The position numbers and the translations under genes are program-made. From a virus, in the IMG/VR virus record IMGVR_UViG_3300014839_000012, positions 1 to 46,499 of that record: a stretch of 46,499 bases of DNA. One strand, given 5' to 3'. Below are positions 10,120 through 17,520 of this stretch, piece after piece; the first letter of the stretch is position 1; every line of letters starts with the position of its first letter. The notes below the pieces were generated by a model. The model was given only the letters and a program-made list of their open reading frames with translations, did no database searches and was not told where the DNA came from.

Positions 10120-10317
10120 TTACTTTTCATTCCCATCCTCATCTATCCTCTGAAAGAAATCTCCTGTTAGGATACCAGTACGATGGAGATCATAATACTT
10201 TTTCTGTCGCGCCCTATTCTTACATTTCTTACATTTCCCACACTCACATTGAGGTTTCGGTCCAAAGGAGATTATAATCTTTTTTTCCTCACTCTGGTTT
10301 CGTATGGGTAAGGGCAT
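10120..10317 (-). CDS. Small zinc-binding protein (65 aa)
   Basis: Contains CECGKCKKCKNRARQ, a compact cysteine cluster that is shared with the 14822-15022 product (CACGKCRTCKMR). The two look like paralogues. A DNA- or RNA-binding zinc finger is likely; no function known to me. It abuts the ATPase gene directly. Confidence 0.6.
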   Translation of the reverse strand: MPLPIRNQSEEKKIIISFGPKPQCECGKCKKCKNRARQKKYYDLHRTGILTGDFFQRIDEDGNEK

Positions 10318-10498
10318 CTCTCAATTCCTCTTCTTTCTTCCTATAACTCAGCAAGTCCCATTCTGGATATTCTAAGTTCATCCCTTCATGTGACCATAAA
10401 GTTGACTTTGGCCCAGTGGGAGTTAAAACACTCCCTTCTAAGTACAATTTAGTTTTGTCGTACTCAACTTTGAGACCCGATACTGTTCTGGATTGCAT
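10289..10498 (-). CDS. Hypothetical protein (69 aa)
   Basis: A small soluble protein with no recognised motif. It starts with ATG and overlaps the following zinc-protein gene by 29 bases, as is usual in this leftward train. Confidence 0.5.
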   Translation of the reverse strand: MQSRTVSGLKVEYDKTKLYLEGSVLTPTGPKSTLWSHEGMNLEYPEWDLLSYRKKEEELRDALTHTKPE

Positions 10499-10502
10499 CT
10501 TG

Positions 10503-10727
10503 TTACCTTACATCTACTAATTCATAAAAACAAGCACAAAAGTCTTCTCCATTCAGTTTTCCTGATAAGTAGTGATCTTTTTTCTCAAATACTCCCCTTT
10601 TAGGGAAGATGGAAGCTGTAAATCTACTCATGTCTAATTGCATAGAGATAGTAGGGGGTAAATTCCCTGGCCAATCCATTACTTCACTTCTAAGTTTATC
10701 CTGAAATGCTGATAGAATTACTTTCAT
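10503..10727 (-). CDS. Hypothetical protein (74 aa)
   Basis: A soluble mixed alpha/beta protein without recognised motif; four bases separate it from the next gene and its start lies 32 bases inside the preceding one. Confidence 0.5.
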   Translation of the reverse strand: MKVILSAFQDKLRSEVMDWPGNLPPTISMQLDMSRFTASIFPKRGVFEKKDHYLSGKLNGEDFCACFYELVDVR

Positions 10728-10989
10728 AAGTTGTCCTTCCTTCTACAAATCCCAATGGCGCGAATGAGTCGTAAATCAGTGGCGCGAATAGTAACTCAGC
10801 TATTCGTATTAATTCTTTATCCCCCACATAGCGCCAACTATGTTCTAACCAAGGATATTCGTGCCAACTGGGATGACCTCTAAGTGTATTCTCCATTCTT
10901 GCACATAGTAACTTAAGTCCATCTTCTTCAATTAAATAAATCTCAGCTACAAGAGGATGGGGAGTTATTGGAAATTTAGTAACTGTCAT
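10696..10989 (-). CDS. Hypothetical protein (97 aa)
   Basis: No recognised motif; aromatic-rich centre (HPSWHEYPWLEHSW). ATG start overlapping the stop of the coiled-coil gene upstream (ATGA), supporting translational coupling. Confidence 0.55.
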   Translation of the reverse strand: MTVTKFPITPHPLVAEIYLIEEDGLKLLCARMENTLRGHPSWHEYPWLEHSWRYVGDKELIRIAELLFAPLIYDSFAPLGFVEGRTTYESNSISISG

Positions 10990-11222
10990 TCATTCTCATC
11001 ATGTCCTGTAAGATATCTAATCTGTTTTATAGCAGACTTATAAGTTTCCAATTCTGCTATAAGTCTCTTAATCTTCTCTCTAAGTTTATTATTTTCAAAA
11101 TGATCTGGATAGTTAGAAAGCTGTTCTAGTTTTTCTACTTGTTTTGAAATTTCATCTAATTTCCTATTATGGTCACTTATATTGTTCATAAGATACTCAT
11201 AGGTACTCTGTGAAAGTTCCAT
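10986..11222 (-). CDS. Small coiled-coil protein (78 aa)
   Basis: I chose the ATG that overlaps the polymerase stop (TGATG); the frame extends upstream only to a TTG inside the polymerase. Heptad-like leucine spacing through residues 10-65 predicts a coiled coil. Function unknown. Confidence 0.55.
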   Translation of the reverse strand: MELSQSTYEYLMNNISDHNRKLDEISKQVEKLEQLSNYPDHFENNKLREKIKRLIAELETYKSAIKQIRYLTGHDENE

Positions 11223-13657
11223 CAATGTGTCCCCCAATTATTTTGGTAAATAGTCATCTCGCCCGGAATTGTGAGCAGTATGTCACGAGGCAAACTACAA
11301 TTGTTAAAATCAATAGAGATATTGCATACTTCAAGGTAGTCTCTACAAAAAACTTCGACAAGATCGTTTCTAACTTCCCACGTAAGTGAGTCATGCGCCT
11401 CCGAAATCGGTCGCGCCATCGGGAATGGATACTTCGCATACATTATTCTTAGAATAGTTAGTTTATTGTGGTCTGAGACCGTTGCTTGAGGAATTGTTGA
11501 GAAGGCTTGTTTGAACATATCTTCGCTAACTCTTCCAAAGAAATCTCTCCTACGCCCATGTGGAGAAACCAAGTATCGTTGATTCTCAATCTGTTGCCTA
11601 ATTTCAGCATGAAATATACCTCTAATCTTTGGATTACCAGAATGAAACTTATCAAGAATTTCGACACAAATCCTATTAGAGAAATGTGTGAGTATTGCAA
11701 GCATCCCTGAACCCATGTTATAATTTCCAGCGTGTCTTGGCTTCTTTCCACGCTCCTGTCTATCATCTGGTGTAATTTCATCGAATTCCTTTCCTGTTAT
11801 TAGGCAAGCGGTAAGTGTGTGACGGTCATCTTTCAGTCCATACTTGTTACGTTTGAATTCTTTCTTTTCTAGAAGTTGTAACCCGTCAAAATCCTGAGCG
11901 AGAACACAAACAACGCGATCCTCTGCCTGACTGAGATCTCCTTCAACGAAAGTATAACCAGGAGTTGGGACAAATATAGTTCTGAGGTCCGATCCAATTC
12001 GCTCAGAACCAAATTCAAATCCGTGTTTGGGTATGGTTTGGAAACTTCCTCCACATTCTCCTTCTCGGATTCTTCCCTTGTCGTTAACGAGGAAGAAAGG
12101 TTCAATAGACTTTCCAGCGCTAGTTCTACCTGTTTCGGTTCCTTGCAGTTTATAGCTAGTTCGCATATACCCATCGGGGCTAATGTTTGCCTCCAAAAAT
12201 TGAATAACTTTATTGAGTTTTCTGGCCCTAATGACAGAGTGGAGTAGGGTTTTCCGACCTGTGTCTGTAACCTTATTAACATACAAATCCTCTAATGTTT
12301 CTTCGTCAGTACTGTAAATCATTGCTCCACTTGGAGTTTGATGTCTTTTGGGTGGGCATTTTAAGATATCATACACGAAGCGCCCAACTTGGGCCGGACT
12401 ACTTATATTGACTTTCTCTTCTGCTACCAGCGAGATTGTTTGTTCAATTTCTTCGAGTTGGGGGTAGTATTTGGCCTTGAGTTTGTCTCGCGCCAACTGG
12501 TCCACTCGCATCCCGAAGTCATCCATCTTTTTATAAATGTAAAAAACTGGATGCACTTTCTCATGAAAAAACTCATAAACTTTGAATGCCTTCGCGTCAT
12601 CTTGTTGGAGCTTCCAGATTTGCCAGGTTACAAGAGCGTCTCGTGCATTGTATTTGAGGAGTCTGTCCACATTATGTAATCGGGGATCGAATTTTTTCCC
12701 TTCGTCCTTATAGTAGGGATGATCTGTATAGATTGATGCCAAAAAATCCAGTCCCTTCGGCAACTCAGGATAGATGCAATGCGCCATGAGCATCGTATCA
12801 CCCACAATGTTCTTAAAATCCAACCCGTAAGTTTCATATACTTTCCAGTCGTACTTGATGTTCTGATTAACTATTGGGATTCCACTTTCGATCACTTCTC
12901 GGATGACGCGATATTTGTCTCCGGCTGCTGAATAATCCACTTTGCTTCCAACAAGTAATGGTATAGAGAATGCCTCCGCTCCATCATGAGAAAATCCAGT
13001 GCAGGTAATGAATCCATGATGGGTCTCAATATCATTTGTAATGAATTCCGAGTTTTTGGCTCTTTTCCACCATTCTCGAATTCCATTCGCAGTATTACAT
13101 ATCCATATCGTTTCGATAGGCGAATATCGTTCGTTATAATCTTTGATTTTAGCAACTCGTCCACAATCCCACTGAGTATAGACAAAAGGTTTGTCGTCAC
13201 TTTGCCAAATCTCCCTTGGTGAATAAATTGGTACGACTTTAATTTTCTCCATTTCAAATCTGGGATGCAGATGTAAAATGGAACCTCTCCACTTCTTGAG
13301 TCCACTTTCTTCTGTCAGAAACTTAAGCGCCACTTCTCCACAACTTACAATAACATTGGGCGCGATTGCAGCAATTTCCTCACGTATTAAAGAGTCCCAG
13401 TTCTCAGCTTCTAATGCTACTTGGAGAGCCTGGGCGCGAATTTTCTTTGCAGGGGAACTCATTCCTGGAACTGGAATTTTGATGTAATGTGTTTTATAAA
13501 GTTGATTAGTTTTAACTCCGAATGGCGCGAATAGATTTCCCAGAAGACTTCCTGATGAGCCACTAAATGAGTTCCCCAAATTATACTCAGCCATTGTGGG
13601 ATAGTCGCCTACTATCATTATTGAAGAAGGAGAACCACTACTGTTAATCATCTTCAT
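11222..13657 (-). CDS. DNA polymerase I-type with N-terminal UDG-like domain (811 aa)
   Basis: Three parts are visible. Residues about 12-160 resemble the uracil-DNA-glycosylase superfamily (VGDYPTMAEYNLGNSFSG; VSCGEVALKFL). Residues 205-345 are a 3'-5' proofreading exonuclease with the acidic residues in DIET (209-212), NQNIKYD (264-270) and YNARD (336-340). The polymerase part has motif A as DLSQAEDR (574-581), motif B as GKKPRHAGNYNMGSG (637-651) and motif C as AHDSL (754-758), so all carboxylates are kept. It is the replicative enzyme of the leftward block. In the UDG-like part the usual HPS motif is replaced by YSPRE, so glycosylase activity is doubtful. Fusions of this kind occur in other phages such as SPO1-like ones. 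Confidence 0.92.
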   Translation of the reverse strand: MKMINSSGSPSSIMIVGDYPTMAEYNLGNSFSGSSGSLLGNLFAPFGVKTNQLYKTHYIKIPVPGMSSPAKKIRAQALQVALEAENWDSLIREEIAAIAPNVIVSCGEVALKFLTEESGLKKWRGSILHLHPRFEMEKIKVVPIYSPREIWQSDDKPFVYTQWDCGRVAKIKDYNERYSPIETIWICNTANGIREWWKRAKNSEFITNDIETHHGFITCTGFSHDGAEAFSIPLLVGSKVDYSAAGDKYRVIREVIESGIPIVNQNIKYDWKVYETYGLDFKNIVGDTMLMAHCIYPELPKGLDFLASIYTDHPYYKDEGKKFDPRLHNVDRLLKYNARDALVTWQIWKLQQDDAKAFKVYEFFHEKVHPVFYIYKKMDDFGMRVDQLARDKLKAKYYPQLEEIEQTISLVAEEKVNISSPAQVGRFVYDILKCPPKRHQTPSGAMIYSTDEETLEDLYVNKVTDTGRKTLLHSVIRARKLNKVIQFLEANISPDGYMRTSYKLQGTETGRTSAGKSIEPFFLVNDKGRIREGECGGSFQTIPKHGFEFGSERIGSDLRTIFVPTPGYTFVEGDLSQAEDRVVCVLAQDFDGLQLLEKKEFKRNKYGLKDDRHTLTACLITGKEFDEITPDDRQERGKKPRHAGNYNMGSGMLAILTHFSNRICVEILDKFHSGNPKIRGIFHAEIRQQIENQRYLVSPHGRRRDFFGRVSEDMFKQAFSTIPQATVSDHNKLTILRIMYAKYPFPMARPISEAHDSLTWEVRNDLVEVFCRDYLEVCNISIDFNNCSLPRDILLTIPGEMTIYQNNWGTH

Positions 13658-13663
13658 AGAAGA

Positions 13664-13861
13664 TCACTTTTTAATCACTTCAATTTCTTCTTGAACGCAA
13701 ATCTCGCGCCCACATTCCTCACACGCTGTCTTATAGAGTTCAAGTGGAAACCATATTCGGGATTCACTACCATGGATATGTAACCCACAATTAGGACAAT
13801 TGAATGAGGGACCATCTGGGTACAAATAAGCTTTAGGTTTTACTTTCTTTGGTAGTGGCAT
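13664..13861 (-). CDS. Zinc-ribbon protein (65 aa)
   Basis: Two cysteine pairs, CPNC near residue 22 and CEEC near residue 47, form a classic zinc ribbon. It ends six bases before the polymerase gene and is probably co-translated. No specific function recognised. Confidence 0.6.
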   Translation of the reverse strand: MPLPKKVKPKAYLYPDGPSFNCPNCGLHIHGSESRIWFPLELYKTACEECGREICVQEEIEVIKK

Positions 13862-14084
13862 TGTTTTCTTCCTCTATAGCAATCCATCCTAAAAGTTCTA
13901 TTCCACAAATTCCAGAATACCAAGGTTCTCTTATTCCCCTAGTTTCAAATAGTTCCTTAGCTTTTTCAAAAGTAGAAGCCTTTACTAAGATAGATTTAGT
14001 GTCTACAAAATATTCTATCATCTCCATGGTTTGCTTACGTTTATTAGGATTACAAATTTGATAAGTAATTTTATAGATGTTCAT
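13833..14084 (-). CDS. Hypothetical protein (83 aa)
   Basis: A small protein resembling phage proteins with a central aromatic/acidic segment and LLGWIAIEEE near the C terminus; no family recognised with confidence. It overlaps both neighbours (29 and 14 bases). Confidence 0.5.
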   Translation of the reverse strand: MNIYKITYQICNPNKRKQTMEMIEYFVDTKSILVKASTFEKAKELFETRGIREPWYSGICGIELLGWIAIEEENNATTKESKT

Positions 14085-14319
14085 CTAACTTTCTCCTATG
14101 CAATTCCTCATCAATCTCATTTATTTTATCCTGCCAAATTCGTGCAACTAGTTCTGTTGACGCGCCCCATGTTCTCTTCAATTCTTCTATGAGAATTTTA
14201 GTGTCACTCGAAATGGGTTTGAGATTATTAATTCGTGTTTCCCATTCTAGCAAAATGGCGCGAATACTCATTAGGATTGAGTCTGCACTTTTGGGACGAC
14301 CATGAACTTGGAAACTCAC
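14071..14319 (-). CDS. Hypothetical protein (82 aa), GTG start
   Basis: The GTG start overlaps the previous stop (GTGA) and is preceded by AGGAGGATAA, an ideal ribosome site, which decides the start. Helical, no recognised domain. Confidence 0.55.
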   Translation of the reverse strand: MSFQVHGRPKSADSILMSIRAILLEWETRINNLKPISSDTKILIEELKRTWGASTELVARIWQDKINEIDEELHRRKLDEHL

Positions 14320-14555
14320 TTATCCTCCTGACATCCAAGCTCAATAAAACCAAGCTCAATAAAATTTGGTTGAATAGATGTTGTCTTTCTTAATACAAAT
14401 TCAGTGAATTGAATTCTAATTTTATTATCCCCATTACGGATTATAACTGGATTCACATTAGTTTCGTAGCACATCTTTATAAGAGCTTCCTCCTTAGGAG
14501 ATTCAGGAGTTAAAGTTATCTCTACCGTCGTACCAAAGTTAAAATCTACTTTCAT
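14316..14555 (-). CDS. Hypothetical protein (79 aa)
   Basis: Beta-rich with no recognised motif. The C terminus repeats an FIELGFIELG segment, seen at DNA level as two adjacent copies of CCAAGCTCAATAAAA near 14336-14362, a small tandem duplication. Confidence 0.5.
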   Translation of the reverse strand: MKVDFNFGTTVEITLTPESPKEEALIKMCYETNVNPVIIRNGDNKIRIQFTEFVLRKTTSIQPNFIELGFIELGCQEDK

Positions 14556-14691
14556 TTAGTTTCCTCTCCCATATATGCAACCAATCATCTGATATTACAT
14601 AACCATAATTTTGTATTTCCTGATGCTTTTTACTAGCTTGATAGTAATGTAAAACTGAGTAATCTCCTAGCCACTTATCCCATACGCTCAT
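14539..14691 (-). CDS. Hypothetical micro-protein (50 aa)
   Basis: Begins MSVWDKWLGDYSVLHYYQ and is preceded by the strong ribosome site GGAAGGAG. It overlaps the upstream gene by the ATGA junction and the downstream one by 17 bases, so the spacing supports a real gene. Rich in Trp and Tyr; function unknown. Confidence 0.55.
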   Translation of the reverse strand: MSVWDKWLGDYSVLHYYQASKKHQEIQNYGYVISDDWLHIWERKLNESRF

Positions 14692-14816
14692 TTTCGTAAC
14701 TCCTTCCCACAAATTCTACAAATATGAGAAACATAAGTTACCTTATCTCCTGAATGGAGCTTCAGAAATTGTACCTGCCAGCAATGACCAAAGATCCAAC
14801 AGAATAGTTTTGCCAT
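14688..14816 (-). CDS. Zinc-finger micro-protein (42 aa)
   Basis: Starts MAKLFCWIFGHCW and ends HICRICGKELRK, giving two cysteine/histidine pairs spaced as in a single zinc finger. GAGGT precedes the ATG and the stop overlaps the next start. Likely metal-binding; role unknown. Confidence 0.6.
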   Translation of the reverse strand: MAKLFCWIFGHCWQVQFLKLHSGDKVTYVSHICRICGKELRK

Positions 14817-14821
14817 TATAA

Positions 14822-15022
14822 CTACCTCAAATGAATCCTCAGCCAAGGAAACTTCTCTTCCAATTTCTTACAATCTTCTTCCACAGTTGTTAGAACTAAG
14901 TCTGTACGATTATACACACAATGATTCTTCTTTTCATGAAAGACTCCACGATACCTATGTTGGTATTCGCGCATTTTACATGTACGGCATTTACCACAAG
15001 CGCATTTAAGTGGTCGCGCCAT
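14822..15022 (-). CDS. Small zinc-binding protein (66 aa)
   Basis: MARPLKCACGKCRTCKMR carries the same CxCGKCxxCKxR cluster as the 10120-10317 product. The start codon lies in a TGGCGCGA word (ATGGCGCGA). Probably a nucleic-acid-binding zinc finger. Confidence 0.6.
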   Translation of the reverse strand: MARPLKCACGKCRTCKMREYQHRYRGVFHEKKNHCVYNRTDLVLTTVEEDCKKLEEKFPWLRIHLR

Positions 15023-15158
15023 CTTTCTTCACCTTAAAAGAGAATTTTACAGCTTTCAAACACGGTCTACAAATATGTTCACCTTTAGGGTGAAGTCCGG
15101 GACCTTCTATATCCTGACAAATTCTTCGTTTACCACATCTATCACACAGACTTTTCAT
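15006..15158 (-). CDS. Zinc-ribbon micro-protein (50 aa)
   Basis: Two CxxC pairs (CDRC at residues 5-8, CRPC at 30-33) with a third Cys between. The ribosome site GAGGAAAA precedes the ATG. It overlaps the genes on both sides by 17 bases. Function unknown. Confidence 0.6.
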   Translation of the reverse strand: MKSLCDRCGKRRICQDIEGPGLHPKGEHICRPCLKAVKFSFKVKKDGATT

Positions 15159-15321
15159 TGGAAGTTTTCCTCACAATTGTAACTTGAATTGTAAAGCCAT
15201 CAATCATTTCTTCAATTGACTTCTGTAGTGCGGGCACAACAATTTGCGCCAACTGATCCTCAAATTGAGTAATCAGTGGCGCGAATGCGGTGGCTAGATC
15301 TTTTGGATCAATTAAGTTCAT
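15142..15321 (-). CDS. Hypothetical protein (59 aa)
   Basis: Starts MNLIDPKDLATAFAPLITQ; the ATG overlaps the upstream stop (ATGA). Helical with an acidic middle; no recognised motif. Both flanks are tightly coupled genes, which supports it. Confidence 0.55.
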   Translation of the reverse strand: MNLIDPKDLATAFAPLITQFEDQLAQIVVPALQKSIEEMIDGFTIQVTIVRKTSNEKSV

Positions 15322-15587
15322 TGTGTGATCTCCTCGTAAGTTTTATCTACTAAATCTGCAGAACATTTAGCCAATCTTCTAGATTCAATAATAGATATGT
15401 ATACCCTATTCATAATTGAGTAGTAAGATTGACTACATACTAATTGCTCCGTAAATGTATTACTACAGTCTACCATAATAGCTTTAGCAAAAAATACTTT
15501 CTCATTCAAATTGGATGCCTCTATTAGATTTGCTATTACTCGTTTCAGCAGATTCATATCTTCAATAGGAACTTTCAGGTAAGTCAT
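15318..15587 (-). CDS. Hypothetical protein (89 aa)
   Basis: A helical protein with no recognised motif; ATGA-type overlaps on both sides place it in the coupled leftward train. Confidence 0.5.
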   Translation of the reverse strand: MTYLKVPIEDMNLLKRVIANLIEASNLNEKVFFAKAIMVDCSNTFTEQLVCSQSYYSIMNRVYISIIESRRLAKCSADLVDKTYEEITQ

Positions 15588-15916
15588 TTCACTTCTCCTT
15601 CACTAAGTCTTGCAATCACATAATAGTACTTATCAAAAGGAAATTCTATGCGAGTGTATCCTTCTGCATTGGAGCGAATAAATTCGTTGGCAGTTTTAAA
15701 ACATTCCTCTAACGACGCGCCATCCTTTGGTTTTGTCTTGAATGTTTTAGACTGAGGCTTAACTTGGAATGAGTTAGATAGAAATTCTAAAGGGAGTTGG
15801 GTTGACATTTGGTTTATTCCACATACACATCTTAAGCAAACTGGTATACTCTGACACTCAAAGGAGTAAAATCCTCTCCCACAGTTAGTACAGATATAAG
15901 TATAGGGAAAATTCAT
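15584..15916 (-). CDS. Zinc-ribbon protein (110 aa)
   Basis: An N-terminal ribbon with CTNC (residues 9-12) and CLRC (28-31) pairs followed by a helical tail ending in an alpha/beta segment. It could be a small transcription or replication accessory factor; role unknown. Confidence 0.55.
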   Translation of the reverse strand: MNFPYTYICTNCGRGFYSFECQSIPVCLRCVCGINQMSTQLPLEFLSNSFQVKPQSKTFKTKPKDGASLEECFKTANEFIRSNAEGYTRIEFPFDKYYYVIARLSEGEVK

Positions 15917-16016
15917 AATTACTCCAATAGTCCAATCTACGATTTCTAGAACGAGATTGGGAGAGATCTAGGTTATTAAGGAGATCCCGAACTCCCTTTG
16001 GATAGGAACCAGTCAT
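15885..16016 (-). CDS. Possible micro-gene (43 aa, start uncertain)
   Basis: The frame remains open further upstream to a stop near 16108 (including ANKAKAILLQGSNFGALYS), but no ATG, GTG or TTG lies in frame there, so either translation starts at the ATG at 16016 without a clear ribosome site or a start was lost. The stretch GVRDLLNNLDL is partly repeated as a degraded copy near 16625. Confidence 0.35.
   Translation of the reverse strand: MTGSYPKGVRDLLNNLDLSQSRSRNRRLDYWSNYEFSLYLYLY
15981..15994. repeat. GAGATCCCGAACTC repeat, copy 1
   Basis: This 14-mer recurs exactly at 16626-16639, with similar flanks (ATCTAGGTTATTA versus ATCCAAGTTATTA). In both places the flanks allow a small hairpin. 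The pair looks like a duplicated and decayed segment. Confidence 0.6.
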
Positions 16017-16116
16017 TACTGAGTAAAGTGCTCCAAAATTACTCCCTTGTAAGAGAATAGCTTTAGCCTTATTCGCTCCTATTCGGCAAACACTTCCTGG
16101 TTCCTAATATAAAAAA

Positions 16117-16539
16117 TTAGACGGCCGGAACTGCCTCGCTATCATCATCATCTTCTTCTGTGTCAGGCTCATTAGCTTCAAAAACACTAACAGCCTTCCT
16201 ACCACGTGTTGGCGCGTCAGTAGGAACCAAATCAGAAAGTGGAATAACAAAAGTAGTCTGAACTTCAGTCAAATATCCACTGACCTTGAAAAATGCATCG
16301 ACAGTTTCAGGAGTGCCCAAACCTGCCTTCAGCATATTATCGCGCATTTGAATATTAGCCGCAATTGCAGGCTCATTGGCATTCAACTGAGTCTGCACAA
16401 AGTTTCGCGCCTTAGTTTTGAGATAAGATTCAGCAAGACGATGCAACTGATCTGTATTCAGTTCATCAAGAGAACCACTTACAGAATAAGTAACTGCATA
16501 CTCAGTCCCAGACTTAACAGACATTTTGCTAACAGGCAT
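16117..16539 (-). CDS. Hypothetical protein with acidic tail (140 aa)
   Basis: A helical core followed by an acidic C terminus (EPDTEEDDDDSEAVPAV). The core pattern L.rL.ES, vAAN.Q....M and TPE.v.AF is shared with the 26530-26970 product, suggesting paralogues. Acidic C tails are usual for phage SSB-like and scaffold-like proteins, but no OB fold is evident. It sits just downstream of the SSB-like gene. Confidence 0.55.
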   Translation of the reverse strand: MPVSKMSVKSGTEYAVTYSVSGSLDELNTDQLHRLAESYLKTKARNFVQTQLNANEPAIAANIQMRDNMLKAGLGTPETVDAFFKVSGYLTEVQTTFVIPLSDLVPTDAPTRGRKAVSVFEANEPDTEEDDDDSEAVPAV

Positions 16540-16682
16540 CTTTTTTCCTTATTTACAATCAAATTTGGGTTTCAATGATTTACGGAACATCAAACCGTTT
16601 AAGCAATCCAAGTTATTATTTGAGTGAGATCCCGAACTCACTTTAGTTTACTGGATTCAAATCCAATATCCAGTCAATCCAA
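16540..16682. other. Gap with hairpin and decayed repeat
   Basis: Contains GAGATCCCGAACTC copy 2 (16626-16639) inside a perfect 6-bp stem AGTGAG/CTCACT with an 8-base loop. Possibly a regulatory hairpin or weak terminator for the leftward SSB-like gene; no gene found. Confidence 0.4.
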
Positions 16683-17114
16683 TCAAAAGGGAATAGCAGT
16701 AGAAGGTGAAATCTGCTTAAACTCAGGATATTTCTTACCTTCATTCACTCTGAAATCGACGTTAACCCAAATTGACTTTCCTACGATTGCCTCGTCAGGA
16801 ATATCTTTCCCAACAATATCCTTGCCAGCGAGTCCAGTGAGTCCACTTATTGTTCCATAATAAGCGTCGCACACTTCTGCAATTCCTGCTTCAAGTCCCG
16901 CGCCAGAAATCATAAGGGTAACATGGCGCCCCTTATTTTCCTCGGTATTCCCTGGACCAGTCTGGGCTTCAAATTCAAAGAAGTAATTAACTCCCTTTTT
17001 ATCACCCTTTCCAGATTGTGCGCGAGGTGGCGCGATTAGTGTTAGAAGTGACCATCCAGGATTGAGAATCTTAGATGCGTTAATAATTGCGTCTGTAATT
17101 TTAGGTAGCGGCAT
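16683..17114 (-). CDS. Single-stranded DNA-binding-like protein (143 aa)
   Basis: A compact beta-rich protein starting MPLPKITDAIINASKILNPGW and containing a central beta-barrel-like pattern (YFFEFEAQTGPG, HVTLMISG, IWVNVDFRVNEGKKYPEF). The last phrase is like the terminal strand of DUF669/SSB-like phage proteins. It lies between a RecA-like ATPase and an acidic-tail protein, the usual place for a phage SSB. Assignment is by fold impression and context. Confidence 0.5.
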   Translation of the reverse strand: MPLPKITDAIINASKILNPGWSLLTLIAPPRAQSGKGDKKGVNYFFEFEAQTGPGNTEENKGRHVTLMISGAGLEAGIAEVCDAYYGTISGLTGLAGKDIVGKDIPDEAIVGKSIWVNVDFRVNEGKKYPEFKQISPSTAIPF

Positions 17115-17120
17115 TTTTCC

Positions 17121-17348
17121 TCAGAGATAAGCTGTAATCGGAACTTCGTGTTTAGTTACTGAGTATTCAGTAATGTGTTTGTTATTATTCAGAAATGCAA
17201 GGACTTCTGTTTTGGATTGATGAAAACTAACTTCTCCATTATTCTCATTCAGAAGAACAAATGCAGTAGTTACTTCAAACAACTTAGTTTTAGGTTCATA
17301 GCTAGGAACTACAGGTGATTTAGCCTTAGTGGTTTTTTGTTTAGTCAT
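17121..17348 (-). CDS. Hypothetical protein (75 aa)
   Basis: I use the ATG at 17348 (MTKQKTTKAKS), which overlaps the end of the acidic gene upstream; the frame extends further into that gene. A Lys-rich N terminus precedes a small alpha/beta domain. Function unknown. Confidence 0.5.
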   Translation of the reverse strand: MTKQKTTKAKSPVVPSYEPKTKLFEVTTAFVLLNENNGEVSFHQSKTEVLAFLNNNKHITEYSVTKHEVPITAYL

Positions 17349-17520
17349 CTTCTTCCTCTTCGTCATCTTCGAATTCATCATCAAATTCTTCTTCTGGTTC
17401 ACTTTCATGTGGAGGAATTTCAGATTGTATGAATTGCGACTTATCTACGTTGTCAATTTCAAAAGGATCATTTGGATCTGTAGGATCTGTTGGTTCAGTT
17501 TGAAATGGATTTGACATCAT
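17341..17520 (-). CDS. Very acidic micro-protein (59 aa)
   Basis: ATG ATG overlaps the stop of the ATPase gene (ATGA). The product is rich in Asp, Glu and Pro (TDPTDPNDPFE; ending EDDEEEDD), disordered and strongly negative. It may be a DNA mimic or a partner of the neighbouring ATPase or SSB; this is speculation from charge alone. Confidence 0.6.
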   Translation of the reverse strand: MMSNPFQTEPTDPTDPNDPFEIDNVDKSQFIQSEIPPHESEPEEEFDDEFEDDEEEEDD

